Shown here one piece after another: positions 15,923 through 26,572 of a stretch of 64,000 bases of DNA. The stretch is taken from positions 248,001 through 312,000 of the forward strand of contig CAKQKI010000001.1 in NCBI GenBank assembly GCA_934248055.1, written 5' to 3'. The position numbers and the translations under genes were made by a program. Below the pieces are notes generated by a model, which saw only the letters and a list, made by a program, of their open reading frames with translations, searched no databases and was not told where the DNA came from. This stretch comes from an uncultured Clostridia bacterium (GTDB lineage: Bacteria; Bacillota; Clostridia; Christensenellales; Borkfalkiaceae). The first letter of the stretch is position 1. The number at the start of each line of letters is the position of its first letter.

Positions 15923-16775
15923 ATAGCCCCTTTGAAATTAAAAATTCGATAACTTTTTTTACAGACACGGCGTAACCCGCCGAAAATTTACCCGTTACTT
16001 TATCAAGACCGCACGCAAAGTTTATACCGGCGATCTGATACGAAGAATTTAAAAGCGCGCCGCCCGACGAGCCGTGATTTATAGGCGCGTTATGCGAAAT
16101 AACGGGGAATTTGACTTCCGAAGTTTTATCGTCGTCAACGCTGACTTCGGCGTATTCTTTCACCGCTCCGACCGTTACGGAATTAAAAACCGAAAACGGA
16201 TTTCCTATCGCTATCACTTTATCGCCGATTTTTGGGTTCGTGGCGGAAAACGGCAAAGTTTTATAGTCGTTATCCGTAAGTTTGTCGCCGGAATTGCCTT
16301 TTTTATAAACTTTAAAAGATAAAACCGCAAGATCGTACGACGCTTCCGCGCCGAGAAGTTGAACGGTATTTTTTTCACTCGTAGTCACGAAACCGAATAC
16401 GTCTTTTTTGTTTTCTGCGATAATTCCCGTTTTCGCGCCGAAGCAATCGAAAATTTCATACGAAACGTTTTCTTGCGGAACGACTACGTGATTGTTGGTT
16501 AAAACGTAATATTCGAGCGTTCCGTTTTCGCTTTCGGTTACCTTGTATGCGACTCCGCTACCCACGTACTGCGCTTTTTGCGTACTTTGCGTTACGGTTG
16601 CCACTATTTTGAAAGTAGCGGTTATATACCCTTCCGTCTGAACGGCGTTAACAACGTCGTAATCGCCGCTCACGTTAACTATCGTGCAAGCGGAAAAAAC
16701 GAGCGTGGAAAGGGATATTATAAGGGCGAGAACGAATGCCGCCGTCTTTTTAAACGTTTTTGTGATTTTACGCAT
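15903..16775 (-). CDS. Secreted or lipid-anchored trypsin-like serine protease
   Basis: A 290-residue HtrA-like S1 protease without a PDZ domain. I choose the ATG at 16775 because it yields a classic basic-plus-hydrophobic signal peptide ending FSAC, with Cys30 as a plausible lipid-anchor site. The triad is visible: His96 in TNNHVV, Asp148 in SYDLAVL and Ser237 in HGSSGGAL. A GNPFSV segment near residue 191 matches the HtrA substrate-pocket region. It would act outside the membrane, perhaps in envelope protein quality control. The start is embedded in the last codons of the OFA transporter gene. Confidence 0.82.
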   Translation of the reverse strand: MRKITKTFKKTAAFVLALIISLSTLVFSACTIVNVSGDYDVVNAVQTEGYITATFKIVATVTQSTQKAQYVGSGVAYKVTESENGTLEYYVLTNNHVVVPQENVSYEIFDCFGAKTGIIAENKKDVFGFVTTSEKNTVQLLGAEASYDLAVLSFKVYKKGNSGDKLTDNDYKTLPFSATNPKIGDKVIAIGNPFSVFNSVTVGAVKEYAEVSVDDDKTSEVKFPVISHNAPINHGSSGGALLNSSYQIAGINFACGLDKVTGKFSAGYAVSVKKVIEFLISKGLYEQTSD

Positions 16776-18003
16776 CTTCGTGTTTCTCATGCTTGACGAA
16801 AACGAAGTCGATAACAGTAGCGACCGCGTAAAGTACAAGCGTAAATATTAAAATATCGGAGTAATTATTCGTGTGCGAAACGATAAGGTCCGCAACCTGA
16901 TTGCCGGTAAGCCCCGCGAGCGCCCACGCCGAAAGCGCGATGCCGTGAATAGACGAAATTTTACCCATGCCGTACACGTCCGACAAAAGCGTGGGGAGAT
17001 TGCTGAATCCGCCGCCGTAACCCGCGTTTACAATAAGAAATAAAATAACTGCGATGACTACGAGCGGCATAGACGCGTCGCTCCCCTTTATCGCGCCCGT
17101 AACGAGAGCGATAAAAGTTATTGCTATTTCGCTTAACAGTATAATTTTATAAACGGAATTCCTGTCTTTCATTTTATCGCCGACCGCCGAATAAGCAAGT
17201 CTTCCGGTAGCGTTGAAAAGCCCCGTAACCGTGCTTAAAACGCTCGTTGCTCCGACTATGCCGATTGCGGCGTAAATATCCTTTTCGTGCGAAATAAGCG
17301 CAAGACCGCAGGTAATGTTTATATAAAACACGATCCATATTCCGATAAAACGCACGTCTGAAAATATTCTGAATTTAGAAAAGAATTTTTTAAACTCGAA
17401 TTTTTCGTGCTGTTCTACCCAGCCTTCGGGCTTTTTAAGAAGAAGATGCCCCGTGAACATCATCACGAACCAGACCCCCGCAAGCACGTAAAACACGCGT
17501 TCTATGCTCATTACTCTTTCAAGACCTTCGATAACGGGCGTAAAAATCATTTTCGCCGCGCCGAATCCCGCAACGGCAAGACCAGTTGCAAGACCTTTCG
17601 TGTCTTTAAACCACAGCATAAGCGTTTTTACGGGCGAAAGATAGCCGAGACCTAACCCTATACCCATAATCACGCCGTAAAACACGATGATAAGCGGCAT
17701 GCTGTGAAGCCTTACCGCAAGACCCGTTCCCGCAACGCCCACCGCAAAAAAAAGCGTGGCGAGCAAACTTGCCGTATGAATATCTTTTTCCACAAAATCG
17801 CCGAGAAACGCCGCCGACATTCCGAGAAAGAATATCGCAAGCGAAAAGGCCCAGCCGAGCGCTGCCGAAGGAATTCCCGCGTTATCGAAAACGCTTTTTA
17901 TCGAGCCGCTGAAAAGCGACCAACAGTAAACCGTGCCGATACTCGCATGAAGGAGAAGCGCAGGTATTGCCGCTCTTGTCCATTTATTCGAACATTTACT
18001 CAT
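16768..18003 (-). CDS. OFA (oxalate/formate antiporter) family MFS transporter
   Basis: A 411-residue major facilitator with about 12 membrane helices. The N-terminal segment LLLHASIGTVYCWSLFSG and the RLAYSAVGDK loop are typical of the oxalate:formate antiporter family, whose members exchange small carboxylates. The substrate here is unknown. A near-perfect promoter, overlapping the spoIVA terminator, lies upstream, and an AAAGGA ribosome site precedes the ATG. It leads the operon with the serine protease and YitT protein. Confidence 0.85.
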   Translation of the reverse strand: MSKCSNKWTRAAIPALLLHASIGTVYCWSLFSGSIKSVFDNAGIPSAALGWAFSLAIFFLGMSAAFLGDFVEKDIHTASLLATLFFAVGVAGTGLAVRLHSMPLIIVFYGVIMGIGLGLGYLSPVKTLMLWFKDTKGLATGLAVAGFGAAKMIFTPVIEGLERVMSIERVFYVLAGVWFVMMFTGHLLLKKPEGWVEQHEKFEFKKFFSKFRIFSDVRFIGIWIVFYINITCGLALISHEKDIYAAIGIVGATSVLSTVTGLFNATGRLAYSAVGDKMKDRNSVYKIILLSEIAITFIALVTGAIKGSDASMPLVVIAVILFLIVNAGYGGGFSNLPTLLSDVYGMGKISSIHGIALSAWALAGLTGNQVADLIVSHTNNYSDILIFTLVLYAVATVIDFVFVKHEKHEDA

Positions 18004-18020
18004 AAGTACAAAATCCTTTC

Positions 18021-18051
18021 AAAAAATTAAGGCCGAATAAATCAGCCTTAA
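18021..18051 (-). terminator. spoIVA terminator interleaved with the next promoter
   Basis: On the minus strand TTAAGGC (18051-18045) pairs with GCCTTAA (18033-18027), followed by six T. The start point expected from the adjacent promoter (about 18047) falls inside the 5' arm, so RNA made from that promoter cannot form the whole stem. Confidence 0.75.
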
Positions 18052-18053
18052 TA

Positions 18054-18082
18054 ATTATATTCTATTATATCGCGAATGTCAA
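18054..18082 (-). promoter_or_regulatory. Consensus promoter of the OFA transporter operon
   Basis: On the minus strand TTGACA (18082-18077), a 17-base spacer and TATAAT (18059-18054) form a perfect vegetative promoter. Transcription should begin near 18047. Confidence 0.85.
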
Positions 18083-18124
18083 ACGAAAAGCGCGTTTATG
18101 GGATTTTTTGCAAAACGTGACGAA

Positions 18125-19603
18125 TTAAAGCAATATGCAGATAACTCCGCCCCGCCCTTCGTTTACTATTCTCGTAACGGTTTTGCGCATTTTATTTTTC
18201 GTTTCGTTTTTCATCGCGCTCAGTTTAAGCGCCATTTCTTCGCTTATGAGTTTTGAAAGGGGTTTTCCGAAAACGTCCGTTTTCCATACCTTTTCGGGAG
18301 TTTCGTCGAGTTCGTTTTTCAAAAAGTCGGCAAAATCTTTACATTGCTTTTCGCTCCCCGATATAGGCGACACTTCCGCGTCGAGCCGAATTTTCATAAG
18401 GTGCATGCAAGACGTTTCCGCTTTGAGTTTTACGCCGTATCTGCCACCCTGCTTTATAACTTCGGGCGCGCCGAGAGTCATATCCGTTTCTTCGGGAATC
18501 ACTATGCCGTAACCGCCTTCGTCGGCTTCTTTAAGCGCGTCTTTAATTTTTTCGTAATTTTCTTTGGCAACGGCAAGTTCTTTAACGTAACTCATAAGTT
18601 GCCTTTCGTCCGAAACGCTTTCCCCCGCAACTTGAGAAAGCATTTTATAAAACAAATCGTTTTCGGGTTCTACGGAATACTCCGCTCTTCCTTCGCCGAG
18701 ATACGCGGTTGCGTTTTCAACGCGCTTTATCCCGTCAACTCCCGAAAGCGCGTCTTCTATAAGTTTATAATCTTTCATTTTTTCGGTTACCGCACTGATT
18801 TCTTTCACCGCGCCGATTATATTTAAAATAGTTTCGTTAGAAGGCGGCAGCGTTCTCATCCATTCGGGAAGTTTTATGTCGAGACTTTTAAGCGGAAATT
18901 CCATAAGCACGCTTTCGAGAATTTCGCCGAGTCCGTCTTCGTCTATCTCTTTTACGTTGGCGGGCAATACTTTAACGCCGTATTTATCGGTAAGCGAAGC
19001 CGCTATTTCATTGCACTCCGCGCTTTCGGGATTAGTGCTGTTTAAAACGATTACGAACGGTTTATTCGCTTCTTTGAGTTTTCTTACCACCTTTTCTTCC
19101 GCTTTTTCGTAGTTTTGTCGCGGAATTCCCGAAACGGAACCGTCGGTCGTAACGAGAATACCTATCGTGGAATGATCTTTTATAACCTTTTCTGTACCCG
19201 TTGCCGCCGCTTCTTCAAAAGGAAGCGGATTATCCGACCACGGAGTTTTCACGAGCCGCGGCTCGTCGTTTTCGGTAGAACCGATTGCGCCGTCTACGAG
19301 ATACCCTACGCAATCGATAAGCCGTACTCTCGCCTGACCTTTTCCTTTTACGGATATTTTAACCGCTTCCGACGGAACAAATTTCGGCTCGGTGGTTGTA
19401 ATCGTTTTGCCGTCGGCCGATTGCGGCATTTCGTCTACGGCAATCATTTTTTTATTCTTGCCCGAAATGTTCGGCGTTACCATAAGATTCATAAACCGCG
19501 TGATAAACGTCGATTTCCCCGTTCTTACGGGACCTACGACGCCTATGTATACGTCGCCGCCCGTTCTTTTTGCTATATCTTTATATATATCGAATTTTTC
19601 CAT
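18125..19603 (-). CDS. spoIVA: Stage IV sporulation protein A
   Basis: SpoIVA is the ATPase that polymerises on the forespore surface to form the base of the spore coat. The 492-residue protein starts at the ATG at 19603 (MEKFDIYKDIAKRTGGDVYI), preceded by GGGGGA. The Walker A motif is GPVRTGKST near residue 24, DEMPQS and a GTPase-like fold follow, and the C-terminus (NEGRGGVICILL) matches the family's coat-localising end. A sigma-E-like promoter and a terminator hairpin overlap just upstream. The order der-plsY-spoIVA follows the Bacillus-Clostridium pattern, but gpsA is missing. This gene is the best evidence that the organism forms endospores. Confidence 0.96.
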   Translation of the reverse strand: MEKFDIYKDIAKRTGGDVYIGVVGPVRTGKSTFITRFMNLMVTPNISGKNKKMIAVDEMPQSADGKTITTTEPKFVPSEAVKISVKGKGQARVRLIDCVGYLVDGAIGSTENDEPRLVKTPWSDNPLPFEEAAATGTEKVIKDHSTIGILVTTDGSVSGIPRQNYEKAEEKVVRKLKEANKPFVIVLNSTNPESAECNEIAASLTDKYGVKVLPANVKEIDEDGLGEILESVLMEFPLKSLDIKLPEWMRTLPPSNETILNIIGAVKEISAVTEKMKDYKLIEDALSGVDGIKRVENATAYLGEGRAEYSVEPENDLFYKMLSQVAGESVSDERQLMSYVKELAVAKENYEKIKDALKEADEGGYGIVIPEETDMTLGAPEVIKQGGRYGVKLKAETSCMHLMKIRLDAEVSPISGSEKQCKDFADFLKNELDETPEKVWKTDVFGKPLSKLISEEMALKLSAMKNETKNKMRKTVTRIVNEGRGGVICILL

Positions 19604-19604
19604 T

Positions 19605-19647
19605 AAAAAATCCCCCGTGTACAATAAATGTATATGAAGGGGATTTT
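19605..19647 (-). terminator. Terminator/attenuator between plsY and spoIVA
   Basis: On the minus strand AAAATCCCC (19647-19639) pairs with GGGGATTTT (19615-19607), ending in a run of six T two bases before the spoIVA ATG. The 3' arm contains the spoIVA Shine-Dalgarno GGGGGA, so read-through RNA from plsY would be terminated and its ribosome site hidden. Confidence 0.7.
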
Positions 19648-19657
19648 CGGTTTATGT
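19629..19657 (-). promoter_or_regulatory. Candidate sigma-E promoter of spoIVA
   Basis: On the minus strand ACATAAA (19657-19651), 14 bases and CATATACA (19636-19629) resemble the sigma-E consensus (KMATAWW, 13-15, CATACAnT). The 5' arm of the terminator lies in the spacer, so RNA started here (about 19621) would lack that arm. This is inference from pattern and from the known sigma-E control of spoIVA. Confidence 0.5.
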
Positions 19658-19658
19658 T

Positions 19659-20447
19659 TTATTTTTCGTCTTTTTCTGCTGCGTCGGTTTTTTCTTCCGT
19701 CAACGCTTTCTTTTTTCTGAAATGCTTGATTTTTGCTTCCCGTATCATCTGCAGCCAGTTTGTGGGATGTTCTTCTCCCGCGATCAGTCTTTTTATGTTC
19801 TGACGATGCGCGTACCAGGTTAAAAATATTATCGAAACGATAAAAAGATTAGACACCGCAACGACGATAATCTGCGTGGCGCTTACCATGTTTGCCGCTT
19901 CGATATACTTTTTATAAACGGAATAACACGCGGCGATAGCGCCCGGAGTAGTTGCTATAAACGATCCCATCGAACCTATTTCGGTAATGAGTATGAAAAC
20001 TATTGCCGCCGCGCCGCTTATAAGCGCGACCTGCCAGTTACATACGAGAAACACGCCTATCGTGGTTGCGATTCCCTTTCCGCCTTTAAAGCGCATGAAC
20101 ACAGGAAAAACGTGACCGAGAACAGCCATAAAACCGCACATTACTTCGGTAAGCATGGAAATAGGAAGATTAGTACCCGAAAACTCGTAACCTTTATATA
20201 AAACGCCGCCTATAAAGGTGGGAATCGCTCCCTTCAATATATCGAGCGCAAGCGTTAAAATTCCTATTCCCATGCCGAAATTGCGGCTCATGTTGAGAGT
20301 GCCGGGATTTCCGCTTCCTACTTTTCTTATGTCCTGCTTTTTAAGTTTTGATATTATAACGGCAAAATTTACGTTTCCTATAAGATAAGAGCCTAACGAA
20401 AGCAGAATAAACTGCCACCATATATAACCGTAAGATAATTCAGTCAT
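19659..20447 (-). CDS. plsY: Acyl-phosphate:glycerol-3-phosphate acyltransferase
   Basis: PlsY is a membrane acyltransferase that moves an acyl group from acyl-phosphate to glycerol-3-phosphate, starting phospholipid synthesis. The 262-residue protein has about five membrane helices and the three family motifs: GNVNFAVIISKLKKQDIRKVGSGNPGTLN, GHVFPVFMRFKGGKGIATTIG (quoted in part), and a TWYAHRQNIKRL segment. It is longer than the usual 200 residues, with extra membrane sequence in the middle and a charged C-terminal tail (about residues 240-262). It is co-transcribed with der. Confidence 0.94.
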   Translation of the reverse strand: MTELSYGYIWWQFILLSLGSYLIGNVNFAVIISKLKKQDIRKVGSGNPGTLNMSRNFGMGIGILTLALDILKGAIPTFIGGVLYKGYEFSGTNLPISMLTEVMCGFMAVLGHVFPVFMRFKGGKGIATTIGVFLVCNWQVALISGAAAIVFILITEIGSMGSFIATTPGAIAACYSVYKKYIEAANMVSATQIIVVAVSNLFIVSIIFLTWYAHRQNIKRLIAGEEHPTNWLQMIREAKIKHFRKKKALTEEKTDAAEKDEK

Positions 20448-20463
20448 TTTTATTCTCCCGATT

Positions 20464-21783
20464 TCAATCGTCGTTTTCCGATTTTTCGCGAAGTATAAGC
20501 CTTATGGGAGTTCCGCAAAAATCAAAGGTCTGCCTTAAAGTGTTTTCGATAAAACGCTTATAACTGAAATGCATGAGTTCAACGGAATTAACAAACATAA
20601 TAAACGTCGGCGGAGTTATACCGTCCTGAACGGTATAATAAATTTTAAGCCGTCTGCCGTGTTTAGTGGGCGGTTCGGTGGTTCTTACGGCGTCGCCTAT
20701 AACTTCGTTAAGCGTTCCCGTGGAAATGCGCTTTTTCGCATTTTCGAGAGAAGAAAGCGCGGCGGAAAGAATTTTATCCGTTCGCTGACCCGTTTTCGCA
20801 GACACGAAAACCGCTTTGTAATAATCCATAAAAGCAAGGTCGCAATCGAGTTTTCTTTTGAACGATTCTATAGTGTAGGCGTCTTTTTCAACGGCGTCCC
20901 ACTTATTCATAACTACGACGGAAGGCTTGCCCTGCTCGTGGATATAGCCTAAAATTTTAACGTCCTGCTCGGTTATTCCTTCAACGCTGTCTATAACCGC
21001 AAGGCAAACGTCGGCGCGCCTTATCGCGCCGAGAGCGCGGATAACGCTGTAATACTCAACGTCTTCCGACACCGCTTTTTTCTTTCTTATTCCCGCGGTA
21101 TCGATAAGGGTAAATTTTTTACCGTCGAAAGTAAAAGTCGTGTCTATAGCGTCGCGCGTTGTTCCCGCAATTCCCGAAACGATGGTTCTGTCATACCCCA
21201 AAAGCCTGTTTGCAAGACTCGATTTGCCCGCGTTAGGCTTTCCTACGATTGCGATTTTGACCGTTTCTTCGTCGTCTTCGGAATTTTCGGCGTTAAAATG
21301 CGAGCAGACTTCGTCAAGAAGGTCGCCTATTCCTTTGCCCTGTTCGCACGATATTCCGAAAGGCTCGGAAAGACCGAGTTCGTAATAATCGCAAAGCCCC
21401 GCGGGGTCGTAATTATCCATTTTGTTGACCGCGAGAATAACGGGCTTGCCGCTTTTTCTCAATATCGACGATACTTCAACGTCTGACGACGTAAGTCCGC
21501 CCTTATAATCGCACATAAAAATAATAACGTCAGCCGTTTCTATCGCGATTTCAGCCTGCTTTCTTATATGCCGCCACATTTCGTCCTGCGATTTAAGTTC
21601 TATTCCGCCCGTATCGATAAGCGTAAAAGACTTTCCGCACCATTCGGCGTCGCAATAAATTCTGTCCCGCGTGACGCCCGGGCGATTTTCGACTATCGAG
21701 ATTTTTTTGCCCGTTACTTTATTGAAAAAGGTGGATTTACCAACGTTCGGTCTTCCCACCACCGCTACTATCGGTTTACTCAT
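20464..21783 (-). CDS. der: Ribosome assembly GTPase Der (EngA)
   Basis: Der is an essential double GTPase for 50S ribosome assembly. In 439 residues there are two G domains, with GRPNVGKST near residue 9 and GKPNAGKSS near residue 183, their DTGG and DTAG switches, and the NKMD and NKWD specificity motifs. A C-terminal KH-like domain follows. The first G motif is so near the N-terminus that no later start is possible, yet the ATG has no Shine-Dalgarno sequence and sits one base after the expected transcription start. Confidence 0.97.
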   Translation of the reverse strand: MSKPIVAVVGRPNVGKSTFFNKVTGKKISIVENRPGVTRDRIYCDAEWCGKSFTLIDTGGIELKSQDEMWRHIRKQAEIAIETADVIIFMCDYKGGLTSSDVEVSSILRKSGKPVILAVNKMDNYDPAGLCDYYELGLSEPFGISCEQGKGIGDLLDEVCSHFNAENSEDDEETVKIAIVGKPNAGKSSLANRLLGYDRTIVSGIAGTTRDAIDTTFTFDGKKFTLIDTAGIRKKKAVSEDVEYYSVIRALGAIRRADVCLAVIDSVEGITEQDVKILGYIHEQGKPSVVVMNKWDAVEKDAYTIESFKRKLDCDLAFMDYYKAVFVSAKTGQRTDKILSAALSSLENAKKRISTGTLNEVIGDAVRTTEPPTKHGRRLKIYYTVQDGITPPTFIMFVNSVELMHFSYKRFIENTLRQTFDFCGTPIRLILREKSENDD

Positions 21784-21790
21784 AGACGGT

Positions 21791-21819
21791 ATTATACCAT
21801 TTAAATATTTTTTTGTAAA
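21791..21819 (-). promoter_or_regulatory. Promoter of der, leaderless geometry
   Basis: On the minus strand TTTACA (21819-21814), 17 bases and TATAAT (21796-21791) lie seven bases before the ATG at 21783, so the leader would be zero or one base. There is no ribosome site. Confidence 0.75.
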
Positions 21820-21905
21820 GCGTATTTCGTTTACCGCGCGGTGTTTATTCGTGAAATAAATTACGTCTTTTACCCCGACAAAACTCCGTTTAACGCGATA
21901 AAAAT

Positions 21906-21926
21906 CAAAAAAGACGGTTGCCCGCC
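21906..21926 (-). terminator. Terminator after ligA
   Basis: On the minus strand GGCGG (21926-21922), loop GCAA and CCGTC (21917-21913, one G-T pair) are followed by TTTTTT. It separates the pcrA-ligA transcript from der. Confidence 0.75.
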
Positions 21927-21960
21927 TTTTTTTCGGTTTATTTATAAAATTTCAGTCGGA

Positions 21961-21988
21961 TAGCCGCAAGCGATTGCGTTTGCGGCTA
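21961..21988. repeat. Palindrome, family A copy 2
   Basis: TAGCCGCAA (21961-21969) and TTGCGGCTA (21980-21988) are perfect inverted arms with a 10-base loop. It lies four bases beyond the ligA stop codon and has no T-run of its own. Confidence 0.75.
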
Positions 21989-21992
21989 AGAA

Positions 21993-23978
<1,986 letters not shown>

Positions 23979-23981
23979 TTA

Positions 23982-26297
23982 CTATTTTTCAATTTCAAGC
24001 GGAGCAATTTCGGCGGCAAGCGATTTTATGCCTGCGCCCACGAATGCAACGTCTATGAATTTACCGTCGTTCTTTACGGCTATTACCGTTCCCGATCCGA
24101 ATTTTCTGTGTTTAACCTTCATTCCCACGGCATAAAGCTTAGCGCTTGCGCCAGAATTCACGGCGTTTATTTTCGGTGTTGCGTTAATCGAATATCCCGA
24201 TTTAAAACTTTTTGTAGAGCCGAATGAAGACGGTTCGTCGGGATAATATCCGAATTCGTCTTCTTCGCTTCGGGTATATCCGCCCTTGTAGCCGCCGCTG
24301 TTATATCCGCCGCGCACGTTTCCGTATCCGTAACCGCTTTCAGAAGAACGCCTTTTATCCCCCGGATACGAATAATAATCGGTAGCGGAATCACGCTTTA
24401 AAAGCGGCTCTATTTCTTTAATAAATCTGCTTTCGCCCGTAATACTTCGCGAGCCGTAAAGATACCTGCTGCGCGCGCGGGTTATATAAAGTTGTTTTTT
24501 CGCCCGCGTTATGGCAACGTACATAAGCCGCCTTTCTTCTTCCATATCTTCTTCGCTTCCCACGGAGCGCGATATAGGAAAAATCGTTTCGTCAAGCCCA
24601 ACGATAAAAACGGTGTCGAATTCAAGACCTTTAACGGAATGAATGGTCGCAACGGTTACGAAATTGCTTTCGTCCATTTCGTCCGTATCCGAACTTAAAG
24701 TAACTAAACTTAAATAATCCGAAATAGTTGCGCCTTTATTTTGTTTTTCAAATTCGCGCGCAGAGTTGATAAGTTCGTTTACGTTCATTTTTTTATCGTC
24801 GTTTTCTTCGGTAGGCTCGGAATATTGCGAAAGAAAATCGGTTTTTAAAATGATTTCTTTAAGCATATCTTCAACGCCGAGTTCAGAACTTTTAAGAATA
24901 AGTTTATAAATTACGTCTTTAAAATCTCTTACTCTCGACAACGCGCCCGAATTCAGCGGAAGAGAATCGCAATCCATAATCTCGTCGAAAACGGACAAAT
25001 TATCCGCTTGCGCTTTAAGGCGAATCGCTTCTATCGTTTTTTCGCCTATTCCGCGCCGCGGCACGTTAATAACTCTTAAAACCGCTTCGCCGTCAAGCGG
25101 GTTTGAAATAATTCTCAGATACGCGGTTAAATCTTTGATTTCTTTTCTGTCAAAGAATTTAAACCCGCCGAAAACCTTATACGGCACGCCGTATTTCATA
25201 AATTCCTGTTCGAGAGAACGCGAAAGAGCGTTTATCCGCATTAAAACGGCAAAATCCGAAGCGCGTTTTCCCAAAGCGATTTCTCTTTTTATGGTGGTTG
25301 CAACGAATTCGGCTTCGTCGCTTTCTTCGTTACCTACGTAAAGTTCGACCTTATCGCCGTCGGCGTTTTCCGTCCATAGCGTTTTTTGCTTACGAGAAAT
25401 ATTGTTTTTAATGATAAGATTAGCGCAATCGAGAATATTTTTAGTCGAGCGGTAATTTTGTTCGAGTTTATAAACGCGCGCGCCCTTAAAGTCTTTTTCA
25501 AAATCAAGAATATTTGAGATTTTCGCGCCGCGCCAGCCGTAAATCGACTGATCGTCGTCGCCGACCACGAAGATATTGCCGTAATACGAGCAAAGTATCC
25601 GCGCTATTTTATACTGAACGGTATTTGTATCCTGAAATTCGTCGATATGCACGTATCTGAAACGACGCGAATAATAATCGCGGATTTCGTCGTTTTCATC
25701 GAAAAGATGCAACGTTTTTATAAGTAAATCGTCAAAATCAAGGGCGTTATTGTCTTTAAGTTCGCGCTCGTAACGAAAATAAACGTCGGTAATTATTCCG
25801 ATATTATTCATTTTCACGTTTTCGTCTTTATACTCGCGCGGCGACAAATCGTCGTTTTTTGCCGACGAAATGCAGTTTTTAACTAGTTTTAAGTATTTAT
25901 CGGCTTCAAGACTCATATCCGACAAAATCCGCTTTAAAACTCTTTCTTTATCGTCTTCGGAATAAATTGAAAAATTCTTTTCGTAACCGAGCGCGGATAT
26001 AGAAGAACGCAAAATTCTGACGCACATCGAGTGAATGGTAGACACCCACATGCCTTCTGTATCGTTAATCATTTTGCCAAGCCTTACTTTCATTTCGTCG
26101 GCTGCTTTATTAGTAAAGGTTATGGCAAGAACGTCTGACGGTTTTACGCCTTTTTCGTTTATAAGATATGCTATTCTGTTCGTCAGAACGCGCGTTTTGC
26201 CGCTACCCGCGCCGGCAATAACGAGTACCGCGCCTTCGGTATCGGTTACGGGTTTTATTTGCGATTCGTTAAGTTTCTGAAATGATTCGTTTACCAT
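23982..26297 (-). CDS. pcrA: ATP-dependent DNA helicase PcrA/UvrD
   Basis: A superfamily 1A helicase for repair, plasmid replication and clearing transcription complexes. Helicase motifs are complete in 771 residues: GAGSGKT near residue 30, DEFQDTN, LEQNYRST, TIHSVKGLEF and VAITRAKKQLY. The last 50 residues form the Tudor-like RNA-polymerase-binding domain (GMKVKHRKFGSGTVIAV). Between them is an unusual Gly/Tyr/Ser-rich linker (about residues 650-720, e.g. GYGYGNVRGGYNSGGYKGGY). The start is fixed by the LNESQ motif; the ATG has no ribosome site and follows a short predicted leader of about six bases. Confidence 0.96.
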   Translation of the reverse strand: MVNESFQKLNESQIKPVTDTEGAVLVIAGAGSGKTRVLTNRIAYLINEKGVKPSDVLAITFTNKAADEMKVRLGKMINDTEGMWVSTIHSMCVRILRSSISALGYEKNFSIYSEDDKERVLKRILSDMSLEADKYLKLVKNCISSAKNDDLSPREYKDENVKMNNIGIITDVYFRYERELKDNNALDFDDLLIKTLHLFDENDEIRDYYSRRFRYVHIDEFQDTNTVQYKIARILCSYYGNIFVVGDDDQSIYGWRGAKISNILDFEKDFKGARVYKLEQNYRSTKNILDCANLIIKNNISRKQKTLWTENADGDKVELYVGNEESDEAEFVATTIKREIALGKRASDFAVLMRINALSRSLEQEFMKYGVPYKVFGGFKFFDRKEIKDLTAYLRIISNPLDGEAVLRVINVPRRGIGEKTIEAIRLKAQADNLSVFDEIMDCDSLPLNSGALSRVRDFKDVIYKLILKSSELGVEDMLKEIILKTDFLSQYSEPTEENDDKKMNVNELINSAREFEKQNKGATISDYLSLVTLSSDTDEMDESNFVTVATIHSVKGLEFDTVFIVGLDETIFPISRSVGSEEDMEEERRLMYVAITRAKKQLYITRARSRYLYGSRSITGESRFIKEIEPLLKRDSATDYYSYPGDKRRSSESGYGYGNVRGGYNSGGYKGGYTRSEEDEFGYYPDEPSSFGSTKSFKSGYSINATPKINAVNSGASAKLYAVGMKVKHRKFGSGTVIAVKNDGKFIDVAFVGAGIKSLAAEIAPLEIEK

Positions 26298-26309
26298 AGT
26301 ACGATATAT

Positions 26310-26338
26310 ATTTTAACATATTCCGCGTAACATTTCAA
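26310..26338 (-). promoter_or_regulatory. Promoter of pcrA-ligA, very short leader
   Basis: On the minus strand TTGAAA (26338-26333), 17 bases and TAAAAT (26315-26310) give an expected start at 26303, six bases before the ATG at 26297. No Shine-Dalgarno sequence fits in such a leader. Confidence 0.7.
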
Positions 26339-26425
26339 GCGTTAAAAGCCTTATTTGAAAACCGCGTTTTAAAATTACAAAACCACCGTTTGATTAACCT
26401 TATACTTTACGCTTTAAGATATAAA

Positions 26426-26457
26426 AAAATCTCTCTTAAAATAAAAAGAGAGATTAA
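26426..26457 (-). terminator. Terminator after pgi
   Basis: AATCTCTCTT (26428-26437) pairs with AAGAGAGATT (26446-26455); on the minus strand the hairpin runs into a stretch of seven T. It closes the galU-clpC-pgi transcript. The rest of the 275-base gap before pcrA holds its promoter and no gene that I can see. Confidence 0.8.
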
Positions 26458-26572
26458 AAATAAACGTTATAACCGAATAACCCGATTAGCGCAACGTAAG
26501 AATCACGCGGCGCAAGACAAGGTTTTAGTTATTCTTGCCCTGCATTTTTGCGAATGTTTGACAAATCTTATA

